Positions 1 to 8,413 of a stretch of DNA of 64,000 nucleotides are shown here, in pieces (position 1 is the first letter of the stretch; each line of letters opens with the position of its first letter). The position numbers were made by a program, and so were the translations under genes. The stretch comes from Maribacter stanieri (GTDB lineage Bacteria > Bacteroidota > Bacteroidia > Flavobacteriales > Flavobacteriaceae): contig NZ_FOYX01000003.1 of the NCBI RefSeq assembly GCF_900112245.1, forward strand, positions 248,001 to 312,000, in the 5' to 3' direction. The notes beneath the pieces were generated by a model. It ran no database searches, had not been told where the DNA came from, and worked only from the letters and a program-made list of their open reading frames with translations.

Positions 1-121
1 ATGGAACAAATAGTAGTATTAAACGTAGTTTAGGCATATTATGAATTATGCATTGGTACATGGTTTTAATTACAGTTTGAATGAATTATAATCAGTTAAA
101 TTTTTAAAAATAAAACTCTAA

Positions 122-160
122 ATCAAAAAGAGGGCTTACCTATTGTAAGCCCTCTTTTTA
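122..160. terminator. Rho-independent terminator hairpin
   Basis: A 12-bp perfect stem (128-139 with 145-156) with a 5-base loop has A-runs on the left and T-runs on the right, so it can work in both directions. It lies just after the stop of the minus-strand thioredoxin-like gene. The first 33 bases of the window could be the last codons of a plus-strand gene cut by the window edge, but they are too short to identify. Confidence 0.85.
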
Positions 161-179
161 TTCGTTAAACTAAATTAGT

Positions 180-632
180 CTATTTATTCTTTTCTAGTAG
201 TTTAATATGTGAATCAATAACACCGTTCATACTATAGCCCGATAGTTGATCTAACTCTTTTCCTTTATCATCAATAACCTTTAGCAAAGGAAAAACTTTT
301 TTCTTATTTAATTTGGTAAGCAATTCCTTGTTATGGGTCATTTGTTTTTCAGTCAACAAGTCTCTGTTTCTTGGAACATCAATATAAAGAAGAATGTAAT
401 TGCTTGATAATTCTTGAAACTCACTTGTGTCAAACAAATCAGTTTTAAGCATTTTACAAGGTGGGCACCAATCGCTCCCTGTAAAATAAACGAGTACATT
501 TTTATGTTGTTTTTTTGCTTTTGAAATAGCAGTATCATAATTAGTAAGCCATTTAGAATCATCTACGGTATTAAAATCTGCTTGTGCAGAAGCTAATAAC
601 GGGATCATCAGAAAAAAAACAAAGTACTTCAT
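180..632 (-). CDS. Secreted thioredoxin-family protein (WCPPC)
   Basis: This is a thioredoxin-fold protein of about 150 residues, likely exported, that probably reduces or isomerises disulfides or senses redox state in the periplasm. An N-terminal hydrophobic segment ending ASAQ looks like a signal peptide. The active-site motif WCPPC follows a FTGSD strand, as in the DUF255/thioredoxin_7-like group. I chose the ATG at 632 because it places the signal peptide at the N-terminus; an upstream in-frame start at 671 would add 13 residues with no signal character. It may be transcribed with the YbaB gene 41 bases upstream. Its partner protein cannot be deduced. Confidence 0.85.
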   Translation of the reverse strand: MKYFVFFLMIPLLASAQADFNTVDDSKWLTNYDTAISKAKKQHKNVLVYFTGSDWCPPCKMLKTDLFDTSEFQELSSNYILLYIDVPRNRDLLTEKQMTHNKELLTKLNKKKVFPLLKVIDDKGKELDQLSGYSMNGVIDSHIKLLEKNK

Positions 633-673
633 AATCATTATTTTAAAGGTTAATTGCAAATAACCTGCCAATC

Positions 674-1000
674 TTACTTAAATAACGAGTCCATTCCTGG
701 AATATTGGGCATGCCTTCTTTTGCAACGGCTCCAAGTTCAGTTTCATTAACTCTAGTTGCGTTTTGTATGGCTTTGTTTAAAGTTAAGATTAAGTAGTCT
801 TCTAATTGCTCTTTATCTTGTAAAAGACTGTCATCTATTGCTATTTTCTTTATTTCTCTGTTGGCAGTAATAGTCACAGCAACGAAACCATCATTAGATT
901 TTTCTTCTAGTGTTACCGTATCTAATCTTTTTTTTGTTGCTTCAACTTTTTGTTGGGTCTCTTTGAGTTTTCCCATCATGCCCATCATATCTCCAAACAT
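674..1000 (-). CDS. YbaB/EbfC family nucleoid-associated protein
   Basis: This 108-residue protein has the layout of the YbaB/EbfC family: a Met/Gly-rich start ([14 protein letters not shown]), a long first helix rich in Lys, Glu and Gln, a central beta segment, and a C-terminal helical part. Characterised members are dimers that bind DNA without strong sequence preference and shape the nucleoid. In many bacteria the gene follows dnaX and precedes recR, but here it lies between a thioredoxin-like gene and a divergent oligopeptidase gene, so the neighbourhood adds nothing about its role. The length is normal for the family. Confidence 0.9.
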   Translation of the reverse strand: MFGDMMGMMGKLKETQQKVEATKKRLDTVTLEEKSNDGFVAVTITANREIKKIAIDDSLLQDKEQLEDYLILTLNKAIQNATRVNETELGAVAKEGMPNIPGMDSLFK

Positions 1001-1125
1001 AATTTCATTTTTAATTTAGGATGTAAAAATACTAAAAATACGAGTATTTCAGTTTTTGCTTCCAATAAAATGGGGGTCTATGAATTAAGCTTATTTTTGC
1101 TTTCTTATTTTATAATGAAGTTTGT

Positions 1126-3183
1126 ATGAGTATTAAACATCCGCCAAAGGCGAAAAAAATCCCGAAAGAATTAGTTATTCATAATGATGTTCGGGTAGAT
1201 GATTATTATTGGCTAAATGAAAAGGAAAACAAAGATGTTATCTCATATTTAGAGGCAGAGAACGATTACTACAATGCTTTAACAGGACATACTAAAGATT
1301 TTCAAGAATCTCTTTTTCAAGAAATGAAAGGGAGAATTAAAGAGGATGATTCTTCTGTTCCTTATAAATTGAATGATTATTGGTACAGTACTCGTTATGT
1401 AATAGGAGGGGAGTATCCTCTTTATTCTAGATTTAAGCATAGTTTAGAAGCTACTGAGGAAATTATGTTTAATTGCAATGATATGGCAAAAGGACATGAT
1501 TATTTTAGTCTTGGTGGTATCGCAATAAGCCCAGATAACAAACTTGCGGCTTTTGGAGTAGACACTGTTTCTAGAAGACAATACACCTTACAAATCAAGA
1601 ATCTTGAAACAGGTGCAATTTTAGAAGATAAAATTGAGAATACAACTGGTGGTGGCGTTTGGGCGAATGATAATGAAACTTTATTTTATACAAGAAAAGA
1701 TCCAGTAACGCTACGTTCAGATAAAATTTATAAACATAAATTAGGAACACCAACCTCTGATGATGTGTTGATTTTTCATGAAAAGGATGATACGTTTAGT
1801 ACATTTATTTACCGTACTAAATCTAAAAAATATTTGGTAATTGGTTCTTTTAGTACATTAACTTCTGAATTTCAGATACTATCTACTGATAATCCTGATG
1901 GTAAGTTTGAGGTTTTCTCTCCCAGGGTAAGAGGTTTGGAGTATACTATTTTTCATTATGAGGATAGTTTTTACATCTTAACGAATAAGGATAAGGCAGA
2001 GAATTTTAAGTTGATGCGCACATCAGAAGAGAAAACATATTCTGAACATTGGATAGAGTTTATTCCCCATCGTCAAGAAGTGCTTCTAGAAGATATCGAT
2101 ATTTTTAAAGAGTACTACGTATTATCTGAACGTGAAAACGGACTCAATAAAATTAGAATTGTTAGGTGGGATGGTGCTGAAGAATATTTTTTACCATTTA
2201 AAAGTGAAACCTATACTGCTTATGTTGGCAGTAATCCTGATTTTGATACAGAGATTTTAAGGTATTCTTACAACTCGATGACAACGCCAAGTTCTGTTAT
2301 TGATTTTAACATGAGAACTAAAGCGAAGGAAGTTAAAAAGGAACAAGAAGTTCTTGGTGGTAAATTTGATAAAGAAAATTATAAAGAACTTCGTTTATGG
2401 GCAACTGCTAGAGATGGAGAAAAAATACCAATGTCGGTCGTTTATAGAAAAGATACGATATTAAATAAGGATACTCCTATTTTGCAATATGCCTACGGAT
2501 CATACGGTTCTACTATAGACCCTTATTTCTCTACTGTTAGATTAAGCTTGTTAGATAGAGGTTTTGTATTTGCTATTGCACATATTAGAGGAGGCGAATA
2601 TTTAGGTCGTAGATGGTACGAGACTGGTAAATTACTTAAAAAGAAAAATACATTTACAGACTTTATAGATTGTTCTAAATATTTGATAGAACAAAATATG
2701 ACGAGTGCAAATCATTTATACGCTATGGGTGGTTCTGCCGGTGGTTTATTAATGGGAGCTATTATAAATATGCAGCCAGATATTTATAATGGTATTATTG
2801 CTGCAGTGCCGTTTGTGGATGTTGTAACTACGATGTTGGATGATTCTATTCCGCTTACTACTGGCGAGTATGATGAGTGGGGCAACCCAAACGAGAAAGA
2901 ATATTACGAGTATATGAAGTCCTATTCTCCTTATGATAATGTAATTGCTCAAGAATACCCTAACATGTTAGTTACAACAGGTTTGCATGATTCTCAAGTG
3001 CAATATTTTGAGCCTGCAAAGTGGGTGGCTAAATTGAGGGAGTTAAAAACGGATAACCATTTATTGTTATTAAATACCAATATGGAAGCAGGTCATGGCG
3101 GTGCTTCAGGTAGATTTGAATCTTTGCGAGAGGTAGCAAAGGAATATGCCTTTCTTTTAGATTTGGAAGGAAAAATCGCATAG
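1126..3183 (+). CDS. ptrB: S9 family oligopeptidase B (prolyl oligopeptidase family)
   Basis: This is a 685-residue serine peptidase of the S9A family that cleaves short peptides, in oligopeptidase B usually after basic residues. The N-terminal two thirds form the beta-propeller that restricts access. The C-terminal alpha/beta hydrolase domain carries the nucleophile in GGSAGG (Ser537), the acid in GLHDSQV (Asp622) and the histidine in AGHGG (His657). There is no signal peptide, so it is probably cytosolic. Length and motif order match oligopeptidase B. The gene stands alone and is divergent from ybaB. Identification as OpB rather than prolyl oligopeptidase rests on overall resemblance. Confidence 0.9.
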   Translation: MSIKHPPKAKKIPKELVIHNDVRVDDYYWLNEKENKDVISYLEAENDYYNALTGHTKDFQESLFQEMKGRIKEDDSSVPYKLNDYWYSTRYVIGGEYPLYSRFKHSLEATEEIMFNCNDMAKGHDYFSLGGIAISPDNKLAAFGVDTVSRRQYTLQIKNLETGAILEDKIENTTGGGVWANDNETLFYTRKDPVTLRSDKIYKHKLGTPTSDDVLIFHEKDDTFSTFIYRTKSKKYLVIGSFSTLTSEFQILSTDNPDGKFEVFSPRVRGLEYTIFHYEDSFYILTNKDKAENFKLMRTSEEKTYSEHWIEFIPHRQEVLLEDIDIFKEYYVLSERENGLNKIRIVRWDGAEEYFLPFKSETYTAYVGSNPDFDTEILRYSYNSMTTPSSVIDFNMRTKAKEVKKEQEVLGGKFDKENYKELRLWATARDGEKIPMSVVYRKDTILNKDTPILQYAYGSYGSTIDPYFSTVRLSLLDRGFVFAIAHIRGGEYLGRRWYETGKLLKKKNTFTDFIDCSKYLIEQNMTSANHLYAMGGSAGGLLMGAIINMQPDIYNGIIAAVPFVDVVTTMLDDSIPLTTGEYDEWGNPNEKEYYEYMKSYSPYDNVIAQEYPNMLVTTGLHDSQVQYFEPAKWVAKLRELKTDNHLLLLNTNMEAGHGGASGRFESLREVAKEYAFLLDLEGKIA

Positions 3184-3197
3184 TGGAAAAAAAATGG

Positions 3198-3205
3198 TAA
3201 CTTTG
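3198..3205 (+). promoter_or_regulatory. Bacteroidota -7 element (TAACTTTG)
   Basis: TAACTTTG fits the Bacteroidota TAnnTTTG -7 consensus and lies 57 bases before the ATG of the cysteine synthase-like gene. I do not see a clear -33 TTG at the expected distance, so this is a partial match. Confidence 0.5.
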
Positions 3206-3261
3206 CCTCGGAAATTTTAACAAATTTCGATTTTAAAAATAACTAAACATTGATCCCCCTT

Positions 3262-4302
3262 ATGAAAAATGAGATCAGGGCTTACAACAATATTTTAGAA
3301 CTAGTTGGTAATACTCCATTAGTTAAATTAAATAGAATAGCAGAAAACCTTACAGGTAATTTTTACGCCAAGGTAGAAGCATTCAATCCAGGTCACTCTT
3401 CTAAAGATAGAATTGCGATTCATATTATTGAGCAGGCAGAGAGGGCGGGTTTACTGTCTGAAGGCAGTACGGTAATAGAAACAACTTCAGGTAATACCGG
3501 TTTTAGTATTGCAATGGCTAGTATCATTAAAGGGTACGATTGCATTTTGGCGGTTAGCTCTAAATCATCACCAGACAAAATAGATATGCTCCGCTCTATG
3601 GGCGCTAAAGTATATGTTTGCCCAGCACACGTAAGTGCAGATGATCCAAGATCTTATTATGAGGTGGCTAAGAGATTACATAAAGAAACAAAAGGCTCCA
3701 TTTACATAAATCAGTATTTTAATAAACTGAATATGGAGGCACACTATAAATCTACAGGTCCTGAAATTTGGGAACAAACAGGTGGACAAATAACACATTT
3801 AATTGCTTGTAGTGGTACAGGTGGTACAATTTCAGGTACTGCTCGTTTTCTAAAAGAACAAAACCCTAATATTAAAGTTATTGGTGTTGATGCTTTTGGT
3901 TCTGTATTGAAAAAATATCATGAAACAGGAAAGTTGGATACCAATGAAATTTACCCTTATAGAATAGAAGGGTTAGGTAAAAACTTGATTCCTGGTGCTA
4001 CGGATTTTAGTGCTATAGATGAGTTTATCAAAGTAACCGATGCTGAAAGTGCACATACTGCAAGAGAAATTTCTAAAACAGAAGGTATTTTTGTTGGTTA
4101 TACAAGTGGTGCGGTAATGCAAGCTATTAAACAATTAGATGAATTAAATACATTTAACAAGGATAGTAATGTTGTATGTATTTTTCCAGATCATGGCTCA
4201 CGTTATATGAGTAAAATTTACAGTGATCAATGGATGGAAGATCAAGGTTTCTTGAATAATAATACAGTTGAGGAGACGCAGGAAATTCAATACATAAAAT
4301 AA
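3262..4302 (+). CDS. PLP-dependent cysteine synthase-like enzyme, candidate cysteate synthase
   Basis: This is a 346-residue fold-type II PLP enzyme of the cysteine synthase / cystathionine beta-synthase family. The lysine that binds PLP is in GHSSKDR (Lys48), the substrate loop is TSGNTG, and the phosphate-binding loop is GTGGTISG. I start at ATG 3262; an in-frame TTG at 3250 is less likely. It lacks the regulatory CBS domains. Directly downstream is an alpha-oxoamine synthase resembling cysteate fatty-acyl transferases, so this enzyme may make L-cysteate (for example from phosphoserine and sulfite) rather than cysteine. That role is inferred from context; an ordinary O-acetylserine sulfhydrylase is the alternative. 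A terminator separates the two genes. Confidence 0.8.
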   Translation: MKNEIRAYNNILELVGNTPLVKLNRIAENLTGNFYAKVEAFNPGHSSKDRIAIHIIEQAERAGLLSEGSTVIETTSGNTGFSIAMASIIKGYDCILAVSSKSSPDKIDMLRSMGAKVYVCPAHVSADDPRSYYEVAKRLHKETKGSIYINQYFNKLNMEAHYKSTGPEIWEQTGGQITHLIACSGTGGTISGTARFLKEQNPNIKVIGVDAFGSVLKKYHETGKLDTNEIYPYRIEGLGKNLIPGATDFSAIDEFIKVTDAESAHTAREISKTEGIFVGYTSGAVMQAIKQLDELNTFNKDSNVVCIFPDHGSRYMSKIYSDQWMEDQGFLNNNTVEETQEIQYIK

Positions 4303-4323
4303 TTAGTATTCAAAATATTATAT

Positions 4324-4354
4324 AAAAAAAGTGGGTTTATAGCCCACTTTTTTG
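4324..4354 (+). terminator. Rho-independent terminator
   Basis: A GTGGG/CCCAC stem with a 7-base loop is flanked by an A-run and a T-run. It ends the cysteine synthase-like transcript before the alpha-oxoamine synthase gene. Confidence 0.8.
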
Positions 4355-4391
4355 CATTGTAAATAATTTATGAATTTTTATCAAATTTATT

Positions 4392-4399
4392 TACTTTTG
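4392..4399 (+). promoter_or_regulatory. Bacteroidota -7 element (TACTTTTG)
   Basis: TACTTTTG matches TAnnTTTG and lies 22 bases before the ATG at 4421. With the preceding terminator it suggests that the alpha-oxoamine synthase has its own promoter. Confidence 0.6.
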
Positions 4400-4420
4400 C
4401 AGACAGATCCAAATTAAACA

Positions 4421-5680
4421 ATGAAAGACTTATTTGATAGAATTTTAGCGAATAAAGGCCCTTTAGGTAAATGGGCTTCACAAGCAGAGGGATATTTTGT
4501 TTTCCCTAAATTGGAAGGTCCTATTTCTAATAGAATGAAATTTCAGGGAAAAGATGTTATCACCTGGAGTATCAACGATTATTTAGGCTTGGCGAATCTT
4601 CCTGAAATTAAGAAGGTTGATGGAGAGGCGGCTGCTGAATATGGTTCTGCATACCCAATGGGTGCAAGAATGATGAGTGGTCATACGGAGTTTCATGAGC
4701 AATTAGAGCAAGAGTGTGCCGCTTTTGTTGATAAAGAAGCTTCTTATTTGCTGAATTTCGGGTACCAAGGTTTTATGTCTGTTATTGACGCCCTTGTTAC
4801 TAAAGATGATATTATAGTTTACGATGTAGATTGTCATGCTTGTATTATTGATGGTGTGCGTTTGCATATGGGTAAGCGTTTTACCTTTGTTCATAATAAT
4901 GTTGAAAGTCTAGAAAAAAACCTTGAGCGTGCTACCAAAATGGCAGAACAAACTGGTGGGGGTATATTAGTTATCTCTGAAGGTGTTTTTGGTATGCGTG
5001 GCGAACAAGGCATATTAAAAGAGATCGTAGCTTTAAAAGATAAGTTTACTTTTAGATTGTTGGTTGATGATGCACACGGTTTTGGTACTTTAGGTGCAAC
5101 GGGTGCAGGAGCAGGTCAAGAACAAGGTGTACAAGATGGTATTGACGTTTACTTAGCTACGTTTGCTAAGTCTATGGCAAGTATTGGTGCATTTGTTGCT
5201 GCTGATCAAGAAATCATAGATTACTTAAAATATAATTTACGTTCGCAAATGTTCGCTAAGTCATTACCAATGGTTTATGTGAAGGGAGCATTGAAGCGTC
5301 TTGATATGTTACGTACCCAACCAGAGCTTAAAGCTAAACTTTGGGAAAACGTAAATGCGTTGCAAAACGGATTAAAAGAAAAAGGTTTTGATATTGGTAC
5401 TACTACAAGCTGTGTTACACCAGTTTATTTAAATGGTAGTATTCCAGAAGCTATGGCTTTGGTAAAAGATTTACGTGAAAATCATGGTATTTTCTGTTCT
5501 ATCGTAGTTTACCCAGTTATACCTAAAGGATTAATTCTTTTACGTTTAATACCAACGGCAACACATACTTTGCAAGATGTAGAAGAAACGTTAACAGCAT
5601 TCTCTTCTATTCGTGAGCGTTTACAAAACGGTACATACAAAAGATTGTCTGCGGCTGTAGCTGCTGCAATGGGAGAATAA
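4421..5680 (+). CDS. Alpha-oxoamine synthase family acyltransferase, candidate cysteate fatty-acyl transferase (capnine synthesis)
   Basis: This 419-residue fold-type I PLP enzyme belongs to the family of serine palmitoyltransferase, KBL and BioF. The PLP lysine lies in TFAKSMAS (Lys250), the cofactor aspartate and histidine lie in VDDAHG (216-220), and the stacking histidine lies in DCHAC (His139). The family condenses an amino acid with an acyl thioester, with loss of CO2. Flavobacteria make sulfonolipids by condensing cysteate with an acyl chain to form 3-ketocapnine. The adjacent cysteine synthase-like gene and the resemblance to flavobacterial cysteate acyltransferases favour that role. 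Serine palmitoyltransferase or another alpha-oxoamine synthase cannot be excluded by reading alone. It lies between terminators and is a single-gene unit. Confidence 0.75.
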   Translation: MKDLFDRILANKGPLGKWASQAEGYFVFPKLEGPISNRMKFQGKDVITWSINDYLGLANLPEIKKVDGEAAAEYGSAYPMGARMMSGHTEFHEQLEQECAAFVDKEASYLLNFGYQGFMSVIDALVTKDDIIVYDVDCHACIIDGVRLHMGKRFTFVHNNVESLEKNLERATKMAEQTGGGILVISEGVFGMRGEQGILKEIVALKDKFTFRLLVDDAHGFGTLGATGAGAGQEQGVQDGIDVYLATFAKSMASIGAFVAADQEIIDYLKYNLRSQMFAKSLPMVYVKGALKRLDMLRTQPELKAKLWENVNALQNGLKEKGFDIGTTTSCVTPVYLNGSIPEAMALVKDLRENHGIFCSIVVYPVIPKGLILLRLIPTATHTLQDVEETLTAFSSIRERLQNGTYKRLSAAVAAAMGE

Positions 5681-5697
5681 AAGCTCCATGATATTAT

Positions 5698-5735
5698 AAA
5701 AAGCCCGGAATCTAATTTTAGATTCCGGGCTTTTT
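5698..5735. terminator. Bidirectional terminator
   Basis: A 12-bp GC-containing perfect stem (5703-5714 with 5719-5730) with A-run and T-run flanks is shared by the converging alpha-oxoamine synthase and GNAT-like genes. Confidence 0.92.
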
Positions 5736-5747
5736 ATTTATGCTTTA

Positions 5748-6866
5748 TTAAAGTGATTTTCTATAGGTTCTTCTTCGTTTGTAAACCACAGGGTCAAAGT
5801 GCTTCCACATTTGTTTTATAGCAATATTTTCTTCTAGCTCTGGTGTTCTGTAGCACATATCAATTCCTTTATCCGTAAAGGTTTTGTGGTACTCATTGAA
5901 AATAACAGCTGTTACTCCTTTGTTTTGGTATTCTGGGTCTATGCCAATAAGGTAGAAAATAACATCTTTGCTATTTTTTTTGGCTTGTAGCAAATGGAAT
6001 AACCCGAACGGAAATAATTTACCTTTAGCTTTCTGTAATGCTTCAGAGAAAGCAGGCATTACAATGGCAAATGCAATTAATTTATCTTCTTTATCCTTTA
6101 CAAACTTTATGTATTCAGGATTTATAAAACTTATGTATTTCTTCTTAAAATAAGCTTTTTGTATTTCTGTAATAGGTACGAATGAAGAAAGGTTTGCGTA
6201 TGTTGCATTAAAAAGGTCGAACATCTCGTCTGCCATAGGCATCACCTCTTTTGTTTTGGTAAAGTTTACTTCTTTGAGTCCGTAACGTCTTTTTACCAAA
6301 TCATTCAATTTTGTAAAAAGTTTAGGGTCTGCATTTTTAGCCGGAAACTTATTTTCCATGTATTCCTTTTCCTTTACAAAGCCTAAATTTTCATAATGAT
6401 CTTTATAGTAAGCGTGGTTGTACCATGTAATCATAGTACCAATATGGTCAAAACCTTCCACGAGAACTCCTACTTTGTCCAGGTTAGAAAAGCCTACGGG
6501 CCCTTCCATATATTCTAGGTTGTGTACTTTGCCTATTTCAGCAACTTTGTCCAATAAAGCTTTTGATACTGCGGGATCGTCAATAAAATCGAACCAACCA
6601 AAACGCATTTTTTTTACATTTTGCTGATTTATTTCTAGGTGGTTGATTACCGCAGCTACACGACCAACTATTTTGCCCTCAACCATGGCAAGAAAAAACC
6701 ATGCTTCAGCATCTTTAAATACAGGATTTTCATCCCTGTCAAAGCTCTCTAATTCATCATTGATGATAGGAGGTACCCAATACTTGTTATTTTTGTATAG
6801 GGAGAAAGGAAAGGTTACAAAGCGTTTTAAATCTTGCTTTGTTTTGGCTTCATGTAGTGTGATCAT
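5748..6866 (-). CDS. GNAT-fold acyltransferase-like protein (sometimes annotated GTP cyclohydrolase)
   Basis: This 372-residue protein reads as an acyl-CoA N-acyltransferase fold. The N-terminal half has a GNAT-like strand/loop (FFLAMVEGKIVGRVAAV). A second GNAT-like segment comes late (IGIDPEYQNKGVTAVIFNEY), where PEYQNKG resembles the acyl-CoA pyrophosphate loop. No signal peptide or membrane segment is seen. It converges on the candidate cysteate acyltransferase gene through a shared terminator. Bacterial ceramide synthases belong to a similar GNAT-like superfamily, so a role in N-acylating capnine or another sphingoid base is a reasonable guess, but it rests on neighbourhood only. I give no symbol. 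Confidence 0.6.
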   Translation of the reverse strand: MITLHEAKTKQDLKRFVTFPFSLYKNNKYWVPPIINDELESFDRDENPVFKDAEAWFFLAMVEGKIVGRVAAVINHLEINQQNVKKMRFGWFDFIDDPAVSKALLDKVAEIGKVHNLEYMEGPVGFSNLDKVGVLVEGFDHIGTMITWYNHAYYKDHYENLGFVKEKEYMENKFPAKNADPKLFTKLNDLVKRRYGLKEVNFTKTKEVMPMADEMFDLFNATYANLSSFVPITEIQKAYFKKKYISFINPEYIKFVKDKEDKLIAFAIVMPAFSEALQKAKGKLFPFGLFHLLQAKKNSKDVIFYLIGIDPEYQNKGVTAVIFNEYHKTFTDKGIDMCYRTPELEENIAIKQMWKHFDPVVYKRRRTYRKSL

Positions 6867-6954
6867 TGAACTTCTTTAGAAGTGCCAATATTAGTAATAT
6901 TAATCAACAAAGTAAAGTAGTTGAATGTGAAAAATAGAATGTGAAAGCTAAGAG

Positions 6955-8040
6955 TTAAAAGTCTATCTCGCTACTATCTTTCTTTTTCTTCTTTTCTGCT
7001 TTTTTTAATTTCTTAAGTTGCTTTTTTGAAGGACCTAAGTCAATATCTTCAGCTCCGTTACCTTTTTCTTTGTCAGCCTTCTTTTTCTTTTTCATGGCCT
7101 TCTTATCTATAGCTCCGCCATTTTGATCAGCTTCCTGGTCTTCAATTGGTTTAAGACTATCCTTGTGAAAATCCATACGGTAAGATCCACCTAATCCAAA
7201 GAATATACGAGAAGGTGTGTTTTTTAAACTGGCACCCATATTAAAATCTAACTGCAAATTTTCTTTAAGTAAATGAGCTATACCGCCACGTATTAATAAA
7301 TCTGCATATCGATCGCTTTGTATGCCTTGGTGCTCAACAAAAACACTCCATTTTGGATTTCTAAATGCATGTGATAATGAAATGGTGTAACTCAATTCTG
7401 GGTCATCGGTACTTATTCTATCATATGCAGTATTTGTAATTAAAACAAATCTTGGAGTTATACGACTTTGGGTAGCGATCATACCTCGGTAAGACAGTGT
7501 TGGTTCTCCAATATAGAAAGGGTTGTCTCCTAGCACAAAATTTACACCTCCGTAAAGAGAAACGGCTGGTAAAAGATTTTTAAACTGGAATTTATTATTA
7601 GCTCTCCAGCTATAAAGATTTGGTTTGTTGGCTTCAGGGTTTTTGAAAGGGTCATAAACGAGAAACTTTAGTCCTAATCGATTTCTTGAGAAATCTCTTC
7701 TTTTGGCTAGTAAATCAAAATTGGAATAGGTGATGTTTTGATCTTGAAATGTGCCTTCATAATTCAATTCTAATCTTTCAAACAAAAGTCCGTAGCGTAA
7801 CGAAATATCGGTGCCCCAAATATCAGATTGGGTGTTTAATAGACTATGGTCTTGTTGTTCGTAAAACAAGCCCATTTCTGCCTGTACTACATTTTTTCCA
7901 ACGGCATAAGCACTAACAGAAATTCCTGGTCTATTAGAATTTATAACATCTGTATATTGAGAAATACCTACCAGAGGTAGAAGAAAGATGAAGCTTAATA
8001 CGTATTGATATGATTTAGTGTAGGCAAAAAGACTATTCAT
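6955..8040 (-). CDS. Outer-membrane beta-barrel protein with lysine-rich tail
   Basis: This protein of about 361 residues starts with a signal peptide (hydrophobic segment ending VGISQ), followed by alternating hydrophobic and aromatic strands typical of the transporter/MetA-pathway-like beta-barrels of Bacteroidota. The middle contains repeated segments ending in aromatic residues. The last 60-70 residues are very rich in lysine and acidic residues and look disordered, which is unusual after a barrel; they may be periplasmic. I start at ATG 8040; the in-frame GTG two codons upstream is less likely. The substrate is unknown. It is divergent from the DUF4834 gene. Confidence 0.65.
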   Translation of the reverse strand: MNSLFAYTKSYQYVLSFIFLLPLVGISQYTDVINSNRPGISVSAYAVGKNVVQAEMGLFYEQQDHSLLNTQSDIWGTDISLRYGLLFERLELNYEGTFQDQNITYSNFDLLAKRRDFSRNRLGLKFLVYDPFKNPEANKPNLYSWRANNKFQFKNLLPAVSLYGGVNFVLGDNPFYIGEPTLSYRGMIATQSRITPRFVLITNTAYDRISTDDPELSYTISLSHAFRNPKWSVFVEHQGIQSDRYADLLIRGGIAHLLKENLQLDFNMGASLKNTPSRIFFGLGGSYRMDFHKDSLKPIEDQEADQNGGAIDKKAMKKKKKADKEKGNGAEDIDLGPSKKQLKKLKKAEKKKKKDSSEIDF

Positions 8041-8126
8041 GAACACGATTTTATATTTATTTTAATAGTATGATTCTTTATATACAACGTGATAATTGTA
8101 TTTTTGATATATATAAGTTGTAATAA

Positions 8127-8381
8127 ATGGCTTTTTTAAAAACTATATTAATTATTCTTTTGGTGTATTACTTGCTAAAATTTTTGGCAAAGTTATTTGC
8201 GCCGAAAATATTGAATTACGCAGCAAAGAAAACCGAATCGCATTTTAGGCAAGCGTTTGATAATCAACGCCCTTTTGAAGAACAAGAAGAAGAGAGTGTT
8301 ATTATCAATAAAAAACCGTCAAGAAAAAAGGCAGATTCTGAAAAAGTAGGTGAATACATTGATTTTGAAGAGCTAGACTAG
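8127..8381 (+). CDS. DUF4834-like small membrane protein
   Basis: This 84-residue protein has one N-terminal membrane helix (about residues 4-22) and a charged, probably cytoplasmic tail with Lys, Glu and Asp stretches. The layout matches the small DUF4834 family seen in Flavobacteria, whose function is unknown. It lies 32 bases before the YfhO gene, so the two may be co-transcribed, although a good -7 element in the gap argues for a separate promoter for the latter. Confidence 0.7.
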   Translation: MAFLKTILIILLVYYLLKFLAKLFAPKILNYAAKKTESHFRQAFDNQRPFEEQEEESVIINKKPSRKKADSEKVGEYIDFEELD

Positions 8382-8392
8382 TTATCTTTGTA

Positions 8393-8400
8393 AAAACACT
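8393..8400 (+). promoter_or_regulatory. Bacteroidota -7 element (TATCTTTG)
   Basis: TATCTTTG matches TAnnTTTG and ends 13 bases before the YfhO start. A TTG lies about 15 bases upstream, shorter than the usual spacing, so the promoter is only tentative. Confidence 0.45.
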
Positions 8401-8413
8401 ACTTATTTAGCAA

